Below, piece after piece: positions 41,591 to 50,909 of a stretch of DNA of 64,000 bases. Where the stretch lies: the NCBI GenBank assembly GCA_003838145.1, contig QYZZ01000066.1, forward strand, positions 1 through 64,000, given 5' to 3'. How positions within the stretch are numbered: the stretch's first letter is position 1; the number at the start of each line of letters is the position of its first letter. Position numbers and translations under genes: made by a program. Source of the stretch: Tindallia sp. MSAO_Bac2. GTDB lineage: Bacteria > Bacillota > Clostridia > Peptostreptococcales > Tindalliaceae. A model generated the notes under the pieces. That model did not search any database, had not been told where the DNA came from, and worked only from the letters and a program-made list of their open reading frames with translations.

Positions 41591-42286
41591 CTAATAGTGC
41601 CATTGGTCCTGTTCGCTGTCCGCATATTCAGCGGCTCCGGATTCATGGTCTGTATCATCCGCATCGTCTTTTGTTATCATTACCTTTTCAATAACCCCAT
41701 CCTTAACCTTTACTACTTTTATGTTAAGTCCTCCGGATTCAAACACAGCTCCTTCAGAAACGGGAACACAGGCCTCTTCTGCCAAATTGCATACCAAACC
41801 TCCTAAAGTGTGTCCCTTAGAGCTTGGAATATTAGCTCCTGTTTCCTCCAGAATCTTCTCCAGACTGGTGGAAGCAGAATATACTCGGTGATCACGGGCC
41901 ACAAAATCCTTTTTGGGTTCAAGGTATTTCTGTATTGCAAACACTCCTGCAATTGCAATAGTACCGAGAACAAGGTCTAACATAGTATCACCATAGATGA
42001 GCATCTTTCTTGCTATTACGTATAGTACCAGTTCCAAAATGGCACTTGTTGAATGGGATAGCAACATGAGCATAAGCTCAATACCGACAACCAACAATAA
42101 AGTGTGCGCCAGGAAATGTTTGAAAACGTCGTATGAACCCTCAGCGTCGGTGTTAAAAATCAATAAAAAATATTTAATGATATCGATCAACCCAATTACA
42201 ATTGCAACAGCCAGTAAAATTGTCAATATTATTTCCAGGTAATAGGCTGATTTCTCCAGCTTTTTCATAATTAATAAATCTTTCAT
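41591..42286 (-). CDS. PsiE-like membrane protein fused to a CorC/HlyC-type C-terminal domain
   Basis: A 231-residue protein. The first 140 residues carry four hydrophobic helices (about 18-40, 60-80, 83-100, 110-130) in the style of phosphate-starvation-inducible PsiE proteins. The last 85 (from about SLEKILEETGANIPSSKG, then HTLGGLVCNLAEEACVPVSE) match the transporter-associated (CorC/HlyC) domain that follows CBS pairs in ion-efflux proteins: GLVCNLAEEACVPVSEGAVF and GLNIKVVKVKDGVIEKVMI. The CBS domains are missing. The ATG follows AAGGGAG; a longer upstream frame has no ribosome site. The function is unknown. The tail is acidic. Confidence 0.75.
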   Translation of the reverse strand: MKDLLIMKKLEKSAYYLEIILTILLAVAIVIGLIDIIKYFLLIFNTDAEGSYDVFKHFLAHTLLLVVGIELMLMLLSHSTSAILELVLYVIARKMLIYGDTMLDLVLGTIAIAGVFAIQKYLEPKKDFVARDHRVYSASTSLEKILEETGANIPSSKGHTLGGLVCNLAEEACVPVSEGAVFESGGLNIKVVKVKDGVIEKVMITKDDADDTDHESGAAEYADSEQDQWHY

Positions 42287-42367
42287 CGTGACATCTCCCT
42301 TGATATAGTAAGAAAATAACCACAAATAAACATAAGCCACATTCATTATACGCCTTCTGTTTAAATA

Positions 42368-42409
42368 AATCAACAGATTTTGTTAATAAATTAACAAAAT
42401 CTGTTGATT
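42368..42409 (-). terminator. Long AT-rich hairpin after the PP2C gene
   Basis: A 19-base-pair perfect stem, 42368-42386 with 42391-42409, with a 4-base loop. It includes the last base pairs of the PP2C stop codon. The downstream tract is only partly T-rich, so termination is likely but not certain. Confidence 0.6.
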
Positions 42410-43631
42410 ATTCAGTCGGTTCCCACACCATCTCTACCAAAGTCAGATCATCCTTTAACGATTTTTGATTGTCCGCCATTTTTTTGAAAAATAGTGTTAA
42501 AGGCCTCCGGGTGTCGCTTTTTTGATAATTTTTAACCCTATTAATTACTTCATCATAATCTATCAATTGTCGTTTTTCATCCTCCAGCTCCAGCAAACCA
42601 TCAGAATAAATCAGCAGCCTGTCTCCTGGATTTAACTGAACTTTACCCTCTTCATGTTCCTGAGAAAATTCAAACCCTATTGGCGTTCCATAAGCATTCA
42701 GCGTTTCAATAGTATGATCATTACGGATTAACAATGGTTCCGGATGAGCTCCTCTGCAATACCTCAATAAACCAGTGTGAGTATTTAAAACCATGTAAAA
42801 TATCGTAAAGTAATGCTGATATTTAGAAAAAGAAAATCTTTTATTCAGGTATTGAATCACATTACCCGGAGAAACTATTTCATAGTACGGAGGATGGTCA
42901 ACCTCTTTTTTTAGCGGTGTTCCACGGCTAACATCCGGGACCATTAATTCGGATAAGGCTACCGCTATCATCGAAGAAGCGACGCCATGACCCATTACAT
43001 CCACCATATACAACCCTACATGTTCGTGATCTAACATAAAAATATCATAAATATCACCACCTACTTTTCCGGATGGCTGAAAAATAGAATAAAATGAACA
43101 TCTTGGTACCTGTATAATATTTTTAGGAATGAGTGACTCCTGGATACGTGCAGCCATGGTCAAGTGGTGGTCAATTTCAGATCGTTGCCGATTCACTTTT
43201 TGAATGCTTTCTTCCAGTGCTTGATGACTTTGTCTCAGTCTCTCTTTAAGGGCGGCATGTTCCAGCCAGTTGGAAACTTTGGCTTTGAGTTCAGCAGGAA
43301 CTATCGGCTCTGTGATACAGTCTTCAACTAATTCCAGGTAGAGCAGCTCCCTTTTATTTAAGTAATCATCAGAAGAAATTTGCACCAACAAAGGAATGTC
43401 TTTAACACGTATATTCATCTTTAAATCCTGGCAGCATTTCAGGACATCATAAAATACAGCTCCCTGTGATTGAAGAAATATGATATCTGGCTTTTCAGCG
43501 ATAATCTGGTAATGAGTGCTTTGATCATACTTATATTGAACAACTTCATGACCCCAACTTCTTAATCGCTGCTTATTCAATTGTGCATCATCGTTATTAA
43601 TTTCTAAAATCAGTATTTTCCCTGCTTTCAT
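42408..43631 (-). CDS. PP2C (SpoIIE-type) phosphatase with degenerate receiver
   Basis: A 407-residue protein. Residues 1-125 have receiver-like beta/alpha pattern (ILILEINNDDAQ, PDIIFLQSQG, PLLVQISSDD, CITEPIVPAE), but the phosphoacceptor aspartate is Gln and the conserved lysine before proline is Glu. A coiled coil (about 130-165) leads into a PPM-family serine phosphatase (about 170-405) with metal-binding GGDIYDIF, VDVMGHGVASSM, IYSDGLLELED and DDLTLVEM, all retained. It would dephosphorylate an anti-anti-sigma-like target in response to an unphosphorylated input. The ATG follows AAAGGAAAACCAG. No partner switch genes are in the window. Confidence 0.88.
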   Translation of the reverse strand: MKAGKILILEINNDDAQLNKQRLRSWGHEVVQYKYDQSTHYQIIAEKPDIIFLQSQGAVFYDVLKCCQDLKMNIRVKDIPLLVQISSDDYLNKRELLYLELVEDCITEPIVPAELKAKVSNWLEHAALKERLRQSHQALEESIQKVNRQRSEIDHHLTMAARIQESLIPKNIIQVPRCSFYSIFQPSGKVGGDIYDIFMLDHEHVGLYMVDVMGHGVASSMIAVALSELMVPDVSRGTPLKKEVDHPPYYEIVSPGNVIQYLNKRFSFSKYQHYFTIFYMVLNTHTGLLRYCRGAHPEPLLIRNDHTIETLNAYGTPIGFEFSQEHEEGKVQLNPGDRLLIYSDGLLELEDEKRQLIDYDEVINRVKNYQKSDTRRPLTLFFKKMADNQKSLKDDLTLVEMVWEPTE

Positions 43632-43788
43632 CTGGTTTTCCTTTCTTATGGCAATGGTAAGTTTAGTATAAGTTAATTTCAGTGTAACGTGATTGCTGGA
43701 ATTCTGCAATGAAAATTTTCTTTAGCAGCATCCAGAATCGGGTATGATAATACCGTCTTATACATTTTTCAGAAAGGTGGTCATTTTA

Positions 43789-45420
43789 ATGGAAATACAA
43801 TTTCTTGGAGCAGCAAGGGTAGTAACGGGTTCCAATGTATTGATTAAAACCGAATACTGTCATTTACTGTTGGATTGCGGCTTATATCAGGGGAGTGAAG
43901 AACTGGAAGAACTGAACCGCCAGGACTTCCCTTATGACCCCTCCACTATCGACTATGTCTTTTTAACTCATGCACATGTTGATCATTCAGCACGGATCCC
44001 CAAGCTTGTTAAGGAAGGTTTTCGGGGTAAAATTTATTCAACACAGGCTACTGCAGATCTATCAGAAATAATGCTTTTAGATAGTGCTCATATCCAGGAA
44101 AACGATGCGGAGTGGTCTAATCGCAAGAGACAACGGGCCGGCGAACCACCGATACAACCTTTGTACAATGCAAAAGATGCACAAAATAGCTTAAGATATT
44201 TTGAACCTGTCTTATACGGTCAGAAAATAAAAATAAATGATATCATCAGTGTCCGGTTCAGAGATGCCGGCCATATACTCGGATCAGCGATCCTGGAACT
44301 ATGGATCACCGAAGGGGAAAAAACGGTTAAACTTGTATATTCCGGTGATTTAGGTATGAAAAATAAACCTCTTATTCGGGATCCTGAAGTTATTGAAGAA
44401 GCAGATTATCTTATAATGGAATCAACTTATGGCGATAGGCTCCACGACCACGTAGAAGTTCGGATGGAAATGATGATGGATGCAATTAACCGCACATTAA
44501 GCCGGAACGGAACCGTTATTATTCCCTCATTTGCAGTCGGTCGGACACAAGAGCTTATCTATGAATTGAATAAATATTACGGATCCAGTTCAAAAATTAA
44601 ACCTTTCCGCAAAGTTCCTGTTTATATTGACAGTCCCATGGCTGTTTCAGCAACTAAAATATTTGAAAAAAACGCAAATTTTTTTGATGATGAAACCAAA
44701 GAAATGATTTATAGTGGTGATAACCCATTGGAGTTTGACAATCTCCATTTTGTAAGAGATCATCATCAGTCAATGGATCTGAACCATGCAGATTACCCTA
44801 AAGTAATTATATCTGCCAGTGGTATGTGCACTGCCGGAAGAGTCCGACACCATCTGAAACACAATCTATGGGATAAGAAAAATACTGTTATTTTTGTAGG
44901 CTACCAGGCTCAGGGTACCTTGGGCCGTATCTTAAAAGATGGAATAGACACTGTCAAAATTCTTGGCGAAGAAATAGCTGTTAAAGCTGAAATGGTCAGT
45001 ATTGATGGATTTTCTGGCCATGCTGATCAGGCCGGTCTGATGGAATGGCTTAAAGCATTCAAGAAAAAACCCCGAAAAGTATTTCTGGTTCATGGTGAAG
45101 AAGAAGCATCCGAAACACTTTCGGGACTAATTGAATCTGAACTGGGGATTCCAACTGAAATCCCTTCTATTGGATACGCCTTTGAAATGGAAGAAGCCGT
45201 CCTGAAAGAAAATTCCAGAGAGCTTCTCCAACCTGTTCAGCGCAAAGAGAACATTAAGAAAGAACTGCAAAAAGTATATTCTCAATTTGAATATCTGGCC
45301 AAACAAACAGAAAGATTCATGGATGATCAGCTCCTTGAGAAAGAGTATGATGAATTAAAAAATAAATTAATTGATTTGCAACGCGAACTGGTAAATCTTG
45401 GAATCATATTGGGTGACTAG
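43789..45420 (+). CDS. Beta-CASP metallo-beta-lactamase RNA-processing nuclease
   Basis: A 543-residue metal-dependent nuclease of the CPSF73/Ysh1-like group found in bacteria. It has MBL motifs LTHAHVDHSARIPK, the later DAGHILGSA and YSGDLGMK, the ESTYGDRLH beta-CASP entry, FAVGRTQELIYEL, the SASGMCTAGR loop, and final histidine VHGEEEA. The C-terminal 90 residues are helical and charged. The start ATG follows AAAGGTGG. The stop codon is shared with the convergent metH stop as CTAG, with no terminator between them. Its RNA substrates are unknown. Confidence 0.9.
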   Translation: MEIQFLGAARVVTGSNVLIKTEYCHLLLDCGLYQGSEELEELNRQDFPYDPSTIDYVFLTHAHVDHSARIPKLVKEGFRGKIYSTQATADLSEIMLLDSAHIQENDAEWSNRKRQRAGEPPIQPLYNAKDAQNSLRYFEPVLYGQKIKINDIISVRFRDAGHILGSAILELWITEGEKTVKLVYSGDLGMKNKPLIRDPEVIEEADYLIMESTYGDRLHDHVEVRMEMMMDAINRTLSRNGTVIIPSFAVGRTQELIYELNKYYGSSSKIKPFRKVPVYIDSPMAVSATKIFEKNANFFDDETKEMIYSGDNPLEFDNLHFVRDHHQSMDLNHADYPKVIISASGMCTAGRVRHHLKHNLWDKKNTVIFVGYQAQGTLGRILKDGIDTVKILGEEIAVKAEMVSIDGFSGHADQAGLMEWLKAFKKKPRKVFLVHGEEEASETLSGLIESELGIPTEIPSIGYAFEMEEAVLKENSRELLQPVQRKENIKKELQKVYSQFEYLAKQTERFMDDQLLEKEYDELKNKLIDLQRELVNLGIILGD

Positions 45421-47825
45421 CTTTTAAGGATGTCCTTTGCTTTCTTTACAGCCTGAACCGCATCCAAAGCATATTCCGCACCTATACTTTTTGCATAGGC
45501 TTCCGTAAGAACTGCACCGCCCAGCAACAGAGGTACATTTAATTTCTGTTGTTGAAGCTTATCTGCGACCACTGCCATCTGCTGCATGGTAGTGGTCATC
45601 AGGGCACTTAAGCCAATAATATCTGCCTTTTCCTCTGATGCCGTACGGATAATCAAGTCAGAATCAACATCCTTTCCAAGGTCAATCACGCGAAAACCAT
45701 GATTTTCCAGCATCACCGCAACAATATTTTTTCCAATGTCATGAATATCTCCTTTAACAGTTGCTAAGACGATTGTTCCCGCATGCTGAGACTCGTTTTG
45801 CGGCATTTTTTCTTTCAGTACAGCAAAGGATTTTTGAGCGGTTTCTGCTGACATCAACAGCTGAGGCAGAAAAAATGTCCCTTTTTCATACTTAGTTCCA
45901 ACCACTTCCAAAGCTGGGGTAATCAATTCATTGATGATGTCCAGACTCTCTTTTCCTTCTTCAAGTAATGATTCTATAATGACTTCAAGTCCATTACTAT
46001 CGCCATCTATAATTTTATCCTTCAGATTTACCTTTTCTTTTTCTTTTATTTCATGAATTTCTGGTGTTTTTTCCTTTTTTTCGGTTCCAACATCCTGTGG
46101 ATGGTTTTCCTTTAAATACAGTTTGGCGTTGTGGTCCTTTCCTGTCAGGACATCAGCTCCAGACCTTATCAATCGAAACAATGGTTCTCGGGGGTTGATG
46201 ATCGGCATATCCAACCCAGATCCCATTGCCATTGCCAGAAAGCTTGCTGTTAACCCTTCTCTCTTTGGCAATCCATGGGAAATATTACTTACTCCCAAAA
46301 CAGTTCTGACACCCAGCTTTTCCTTGATCATTTGAACAGCTTTAATGGATTCCATTACAAGATTTTGCTGGGCTCCAGCCGTTAATGTTAGTGGATCCAC
46401 AAATATATTTCGGAGATCCATTCCTTGAGATTCGGCGTACCGAACCATTTTTTCAGCAACAAAAAAACGTTCTTCGGCAGTTTCCGGAATTCCAGCTTCG
46501 TCCAAGGTCAGGCACAAAAGAGCTGCCCCATATTTTTTTGACAACTTCACCATTTGTTCTAACGTTTCTGTTTTTGCTGTTGTTGAATTTAATAATGGTT
46601 TGCCGTGAACTATCTTAAGGCCAGCTTCTATTATCTTCGGATCGCTGCTGTCAATTGATACTGGAATTCGTACCGCCCTTTGAACAGCGGTTATGGCCAA
46701 TGGCATCATTTTTTCCTGGTCTACACCCGAAGCTCCCGTATTAATATCGATAACAGAAGCCCCTGCTTCGAACTGAGCTTTCGCCTCTTCCATCGCAGGC
46801 TGAGAATCCAGGTTTCTGAATGCATTTGCCAGGTGTTTTCTTGAAGTGGGATTTATATTTTCACCAATAATTGGGGTTTGAAATTCACTGCCAATAAAAA
46901 CTGTTTGGTCTTTCCCGGCAAGCTTGGAAAATGTAATTTGTGGTATCAGTCTTGGTTTCAGATTTTGCATTTCATCGGCAAATGATTTTATATGCTCAGG
47001 CGTTGTTCCACAACAACCTCCAATAATATTTGTTCCGGCATCCACCAGGGAAGACACGTAAGAACTCATACGATCAGCAGTCATATCATATACTGTTAGA
47101 TTGTTTTCCAATCTCGGAAGTCCTGCGTTAGCCTGAGCCATCAGATACTTGTCTGATACGCTGCGCATCCGCCTGATGATAGATACCATCAAATCCGGTC
47201 CGACACCGCAGTTTGCACCTACCACATCAACTTCCATAGATTCCAAAACCGTCACTACAGTCTCTGGATCAGCTCCAGTTAATGTTCGTTCTTTAATATC
47301 AAAAGTCATGGTGCAAATCACCGGTAAGTCTGATGCCATTTTAGCACCAATTACAGCAGCCTTGGCTTCTTGTAGATCTGCCATTGTTTCGATCAGGAAT
47401 AAATCACAGCCACCTTCCACAAGAGCTTTGGCCTGTTCATGGAAAATTAAAACAGCATCCTGAAAAGTTAAATGTCCCATGGGCTCCATTAATTTTCCCG
47501 TGGGACCGATATTACCGGCAACCAGCACCTTATCATCCGCAGCTTTCCTGGCAATAGCCGCTGCTTTTCTATTGATAACAGACACCTGATCACCAAGTCC
47601 GTAGGCGTCCAGTTTAACTCTGGTTCCGCCAAATGAGTTGGTCTGGATTATTAAACTTCCCGCTTCTATGTATTGGCGATGGATGGATTCGATGAATTCT
47701 TCATTGCTCATATTTATTGCTTCAGGACAAATAGCTTCCTTCATGTTTTCATTCAGCATAGTTCCCATAGCTCCATCCCCAAGAACCAGGGAATGCTTTA
47801 GTTTATCAGTAAACACTTGCTTCAT
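45417..47825 (-). CDS. metH: Cobalamin-dependent methionine synthase without reactivation domain
   Basis: Transfers a methyl group from methyltetrahydrofolate via cobalamin to homocysteine. The 802-residue product has a homocysteine-binding barrel (about 1-300, DGAMGTMLNENM, zinc cysteines in GANCGVGP and IIGGCCGTTPEH), a pterin-binding barrel (about 325-580, GENINPTSRKHL and DINTGASGVDQ), and a cap plus cobalamin-binding module (about 605-800) with DIHDIGKNIV, where His ligates cobalt. The fourth, AdoMet-binding reactivation domain of long MetH (about 1200 residues) is missing, so another protein must rescue oxidised cobalamin. No SAM or B12 riboswitch is visible upstream. The start ATG follows AAGGGAGAG. 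Confidence 0.93.
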   Translation of the reverse strand: MKQVFTDKLKHSLVLGDGAMGTMLNENMKEAICPEAINMSNEEFIESIHRQYIEAGSLIIQTNSFGGTRVKLDAYGLGDQVSVINRKAAAIARKAADDKVLVAGNIGPTGKLMEPMGHLTFQDAVLIFHEQAKALVEGGCDLFLIETMADLQEAKAAVIGAKMASDLPVICTMTFDIKERTLTGADPETVVTVLESMEVDVVGANCGVGPDLMVSIIRRMRSVSDKYLMAQANAGLPRLENNLTVYDMTADRMSSYVSSLVDAGTNIIGGCCGTTPEHIKSFADEMQNLKPRLIPQITFSKLAGKDQTVFIGSEFQTPIIGENINPTSRKHLANAFRNLDSQPAMEEAKAQFEAGASVIDINTGASGVDQEKMMPLAITAVQRAVRIPVSIDSSDPKIIEAGLKIVHGKPLLNSTTAKTETLEQMVKLSKKYGAALLCLTLDEAGIPETAEERFFVAEKMVRYAESQGMDLRNIFVDPLTLTAGAQQNLVMESIKAVQMIKEKLGVRTVLGVSNISHGLPKREGLTASFLAMAMGSGLDMPIINPREPLFRLIRSGADVLTGKDHNAKLYLKENHPQDVGTEKKEKTPEIHEIKEKEKVNLKDKIIDGDSNGLEVIIESLLEEGKESLDIINELITPALEVVGTKYEKGTFFLPQLLMSAETAQKSFAVLKEKMPQNESQHAGTIVLATVKGDIHDIGKNIVAVMLENHGFRVIDLGKDVDSDLIIRTASEEKADIIGLSALMTTTMQQMAVVADKLQQQKLNVPLLLGGAVLTEAYAKSIGAEYALDAVQAVKKAKDILKS

Positions 47826-47914
47826 ATTTTCTTCTCTCCCTTGTATAATCATCACTGCTAAATTACATTCTGATTAATAATATGATTTATGAATGATATA
47901 CCATAAAACTATTT

Positions 47915-49363
47915 TTACTTACTTTCGCTCCAAAAGGAAGGCGTCAGCAGGATAAAGACAGTAAAAAGCTCCAATCTCCCCATAAGCATAAACAGTGACA
48001 GTATACCTTTTGACAAATAACTGAATTCACTGTAGGTTTGAGTCGGACCAATAAAGCCAAATCCCGGACCTATATTCCCTAATGTTGCTGCTGCAGAACT
48101 AATGGCACTGATTAAGTCTAACCCTTCCAGACTCAACAGCATAATTCCACCAACCAGTATTAGAATGTACAGGAAAAAGAAACTGGTAACGCTGGCAATG
48201 GTGTCCGCCTGTAACATTCTGCCCTGTATTTGTATTGGAACCATTGCTCTTGGGTGCAGGACTTTCAGTATTTGCCTTTTAACCAGTTTGAATAGTATCA
48301 GAATACGGATCACTTTTATGCCGCCGCCTGTTGAACCGGCACATCCGCCAATAAACATCAGTAAAAATAGCATGCTCTGGCTAAAAGGAGTCCACAGTTC
48401 ATAATCAACGGTTGTATAACCGGTTGTCGTCATAATGGAGGCCACCTGAAATGCTATATGGCGTAAGTTTTCAGTCCATATGCCTCCCTGTTGGATTTGC
48501 ATGTAAATAAACAGCATCAGCATTGCCGAGGATAAGAGCAAAAGGTATAGTTTTAATTCGGCATTTTCGATAATATTTCCCACTCTTTGTCGGTACATTT
48601 CATAATACAGGGAAAAGTTGATTCCGGCGGCAATCATAAAGATGGTAACAACCCACTGGACGTATGCACTGTCGTATGCTCCAATGCTGTCATTGTATAT
48701 GGAAAAACCTCCGGTGCCTACGGTTCCAAAGGTATGTACCAGTGCCTCATATAAATCCAGTCCGCCGAACATAAGTAAAACGGTCTGTAATACGGTCATA
48801 CCAAGATATGCTGTATATAAAATAGTGGCAGTATGGTGCATTTTGGGAACCAGTTTATCTGAGATGGGTCCGGGACTCTCTGCTTTAAATATTTGAAACC
48901 CGCCAACGCCAATCGCTGGCAATATTGCTAATGTCAGTACCAGAATACCCATCCCACCCAGCCAGTGGGTAAAGGATCGCCAGAACAGGATGCCTCTGGG
49001 CAGGGATTCAATATCGTCTAATATGGTAGCTCCTGTTGTCGTCAATCCGGATACTGTCTCAAAAAAAGCGTCCATTAGATGGGGGATGCTTCCAGAAAAG
49101 TAAAAGGGCAGTGCTCCGAAAAAGGATATCACCAGCCATCCTCCTGCAACGATAACCAGGGCTTCTTTTGCTTTAATCTTTCGGGAGGAATGTTTCATAC
49201 GAGTACAGGGGATGCCAATAAGCAGGGTGAGGATTACTGTATATAAAAATGCGCTCACTTGTGCCTCCCGATATAAAAAGCTTACCAGGATTGCCGGCAT
49301 TAGCATTAATCCTTTAAAGATCAGAAGGCTTCCCAGCACTTTTACGACGATTCCATAATTCAT
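47915..49363 (-). CDS. trkH: Potassium uptake channel subunit TrkH
   Basis: The membrane subunit of Trk/Ktr-type K+ uptake. The 482-residue product has eight to ten hydrophobic helices and the repeated pore loops TTTGATILDD, TVGTGGFSIYN, TTTGYTTVDYE and LGNIGPGFGFIG, typical of TrkH's four selectivity-filter regions. The ATG follows AGAGAGG and lies 50 bases inside the end of trkA on the same strand; a longer upstream frame has no ribosome site. With TrkA it forms a complete system, useful to a salt-tolerant organism. Confidence 0.93.
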   Translation of the reverse strand: MNYGIVVKVLGSLLIFKGLMLMPAILVSFLYREAQVSAFLYTVILTLLIGIPCTRMKHSSRKIKAKEALVIVAGGWLVISFFGALPFYFSGSIPHLMDAFFETVSGLTTTGATILDDIESLPRGILFWRSFTHWLGGMGILVLTLAILPAIGVGGFQIFKAESPGPISDKLVPKMHHTATILYTAYLGMTVLQTVLLMFGGLDLYEALVHTFGTVGTGGFSIYNDSIGAYDSAYVQWVVTIFMIAAGINFSLYYEMYRQRVGNIIENAELKLYLLLLSSAMLMLFIYMQIQQGGIWTENLRHIAFQVASIMTTTGYTTVDYELWTPFSQSMLFLLMFIGGCAGSTGGGIKVIRILILFKLVKRQILKVLHPRAMVPIQIQGRMLQADTIASVTSFFFLYILILVGGIMLLSLEGLDLISAISSAAATLGNIGPGFGFIGPTQTYSEFSYLSKGILSLFMLMGRLELFTVFILLTPSFWSESK

Positions 49364-50720
49364 TGAGCAAACCTCTCTTCGATGGATAAAAGTATTTTTC
49401 AAAGTCTGTTTCATCTTCTTTGACTGCGAAAATAACAACCCGGTCTCCTGCTGTTATTTTTGTTTCTCCATCCGGTATAATGACGTGGCCGTTTCGCAGT
49501 ACGGAGCCGATAATCAGTCCTTGTGGTAATTCCAATTCTTTCAGCGTCTTTTCCGTTACATACGCATTTTTTTGGACGATGAGTTCTGTCACTTCTGCTT
49601 TTCCTCCAAAAAGTAAAGAGAAGGATAATACCTTTCCACCCTGTACAAATCTCAGTATTTCGCTGGCGGTTATGGTGACGGGGTTTACCGCTACGTCCAC
49701 TCCGAGTTTTTCTATGATAGGTATATAGTTTGGACGACTGACCTTTGCAATGACCTTTTTCGTGTTGTACTGCTTCGCCAGCAAAGACAGCAAAAGGTTT
49801 TCTTCGTCCAGTCCCGTCAAAGAGATCAGCGCATCAGATTCAAAGATGGATTCTTCTTCCAGTAAGTTGATATCGGTTCCATCTCCATGGATTACCAGTG
49901 CATCACTTAGGGTTTCTGCAAGGTACTTGCACCGATTTCTTGACTCTTCAATTATTTTTACCTGCACGCCAATTTTAAGCAGTTTATTTGCAAGATAATA
50001 ACCAATCCGTCCCCCGCCCAAAATAACAACTTTCTTAGTCATTTTTTTCTTGGTAGAAATGCCGCATCTTTGCGTAAAGGAGTTGATATCGTCTTTTTCA
50101 CCGATAACATACAGTACGTCGGTCTCTTCAATCCTGGTTTCTCCGTGTGGTATGATTACTTTTCCATCACGGTTAATCGCTGCCACCAACACTTTTTCTT
50201 CGTAATTTATATCCTTCAGGTACTGCCCCGTCATGCCGCACAGATTCTGGACTTTGACATCCGCCAAAACGATTTTACCATGGGCAAAGTCTTCTGTATG
50301 CACCGGCAGTCCTTTCATTAGATAGCGAATAATTTCTGCCGAGGTTGCCAGCTCCGGATTCACAATATAATCTATATTCATTTCCTTTTTTACAAAGTCG
50401 GACTGTCTCGAATATTCCGGGTTACGCACCCTGGCAATTGATTTTTTGCAGCCCATTCTTTTTGAAAGAAAGGAAATCAGCATATTGGTTTCATCGTCGT
50501 CTGTCACCGCAATCACCAAATCCGTCTCGTGAATGCCTGCCTGTTTGAGGTTTTTAATTTCAACACCGTTTTGTTGTAATGCCAAAACATCCAGTTGATC
50601 ACTGGTTTTCTGCAAAGCTTCTGCTTTTGGATCCATAACGGTTATATCATTTTCTTTGTTAGAAAAGGCTTCTGCCAGCTGAAACCCAAGCTTCCCGACC
50701 CCAACAATAAGTATTTTCAT
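49314..50720 (-). CDS. trkA: Trk potassium system regulatory subunit TrkA (two RCK modules)
   Basis: A cytoplasmic nucleotide-sensing gate for TrkH. The 468-residue product is a duplicate: two RCK-N Rossmann domains beginning MKILIVGVGKLGFQLAE and VVILGGGRIGYYLANKL, each followed by an RCK-C domain (about 140-220 and 370-450; for example EETDVLYVIGEKDD and AGDRVVIFAVKED). Its last 50 bases overlap the start of trkH, giving tight translational coupling. It is divergent from apbE. Confidence 0.93.
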   Translation of the reverse strand: MKILIVGVGKLGFQLAEAFSNKENDITVMDPKAEALQKTSDQLDVLALQQNGVEIKNLKQAGIHETDLVIAVTDDDETNMLISFLSKRMGCKKSIARVRNPEYSRQSDFVKKEMNIDYIVNPELATSAEIIRYLMKGLPVHTEDFAHGKIVLADVKVQNLCGMTGQYLKDINYEEKVLVAAINRDGKVIIPHGETRIEETDVLYVIGEKDDINSFTQRCGISTKKKMTKKVVILGGGRIGYYLANKLLKIGVQVKIIEESRNRCKYLAETLSDALVIHGDGTDINLLEEESIFESDALISLTGLDEENLLLSLLAKQYNTKKVIAKVSRPNYIPIIEKLGVDVAVNPVTITASEILRFVQGGKVLSFSLLFGGKAEVTELIVQKNAYVTEKTLKELELPQGLIIGSVLRNGHVIIPDGETKITAGDRVVIFAVKEDETDFEKYFYPSKRGLLNELWNRRKSAGKPSDL

Positions 50721-50751
50721 TTTAACAACTCCAGTAAAGTTATTCTAGCTT

Positions 50752-50779
50752 ATTATATATCTTTACGAACTAAAGTCAT
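50752..50779 (-). promoter_or_regulatory. Promoter of trkA-trkH
   Basis: On the minus strand, ATGACT (complement of 50774-50779), 16 bases, TATAAT (complement of 50752-50757). Confidence 0.45.
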
Positions 50780-50826
50780 TTTACCACATGTCCCGCCCCA
50801 GCCCAAGTCTAAAAAAGTATCAATAA

Positions 50827-50855
50827 TTGACACTTTTCATCAACTATGCTGTAAT
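50827..50855 (+). promoter_or_regulatory. Promoter of apbE
   Basis: A perfect TTGACA (50827-50832), 17 bases, TGTAAT (50850-50855), 54 bases before the apbE ATG. Confidence 0.75.
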
Positions 50856-50909
50856 AGTGTTGCACATCATTTTCAGATTCAACTCTAAAACAAGCGAGGA
50901 GATAGTATT

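Noticed and set aside
47826-47914. SAM or cobalamin riboswitch ahead of metH
   Set aside because: The 89-base gap has no matching conserved elements.
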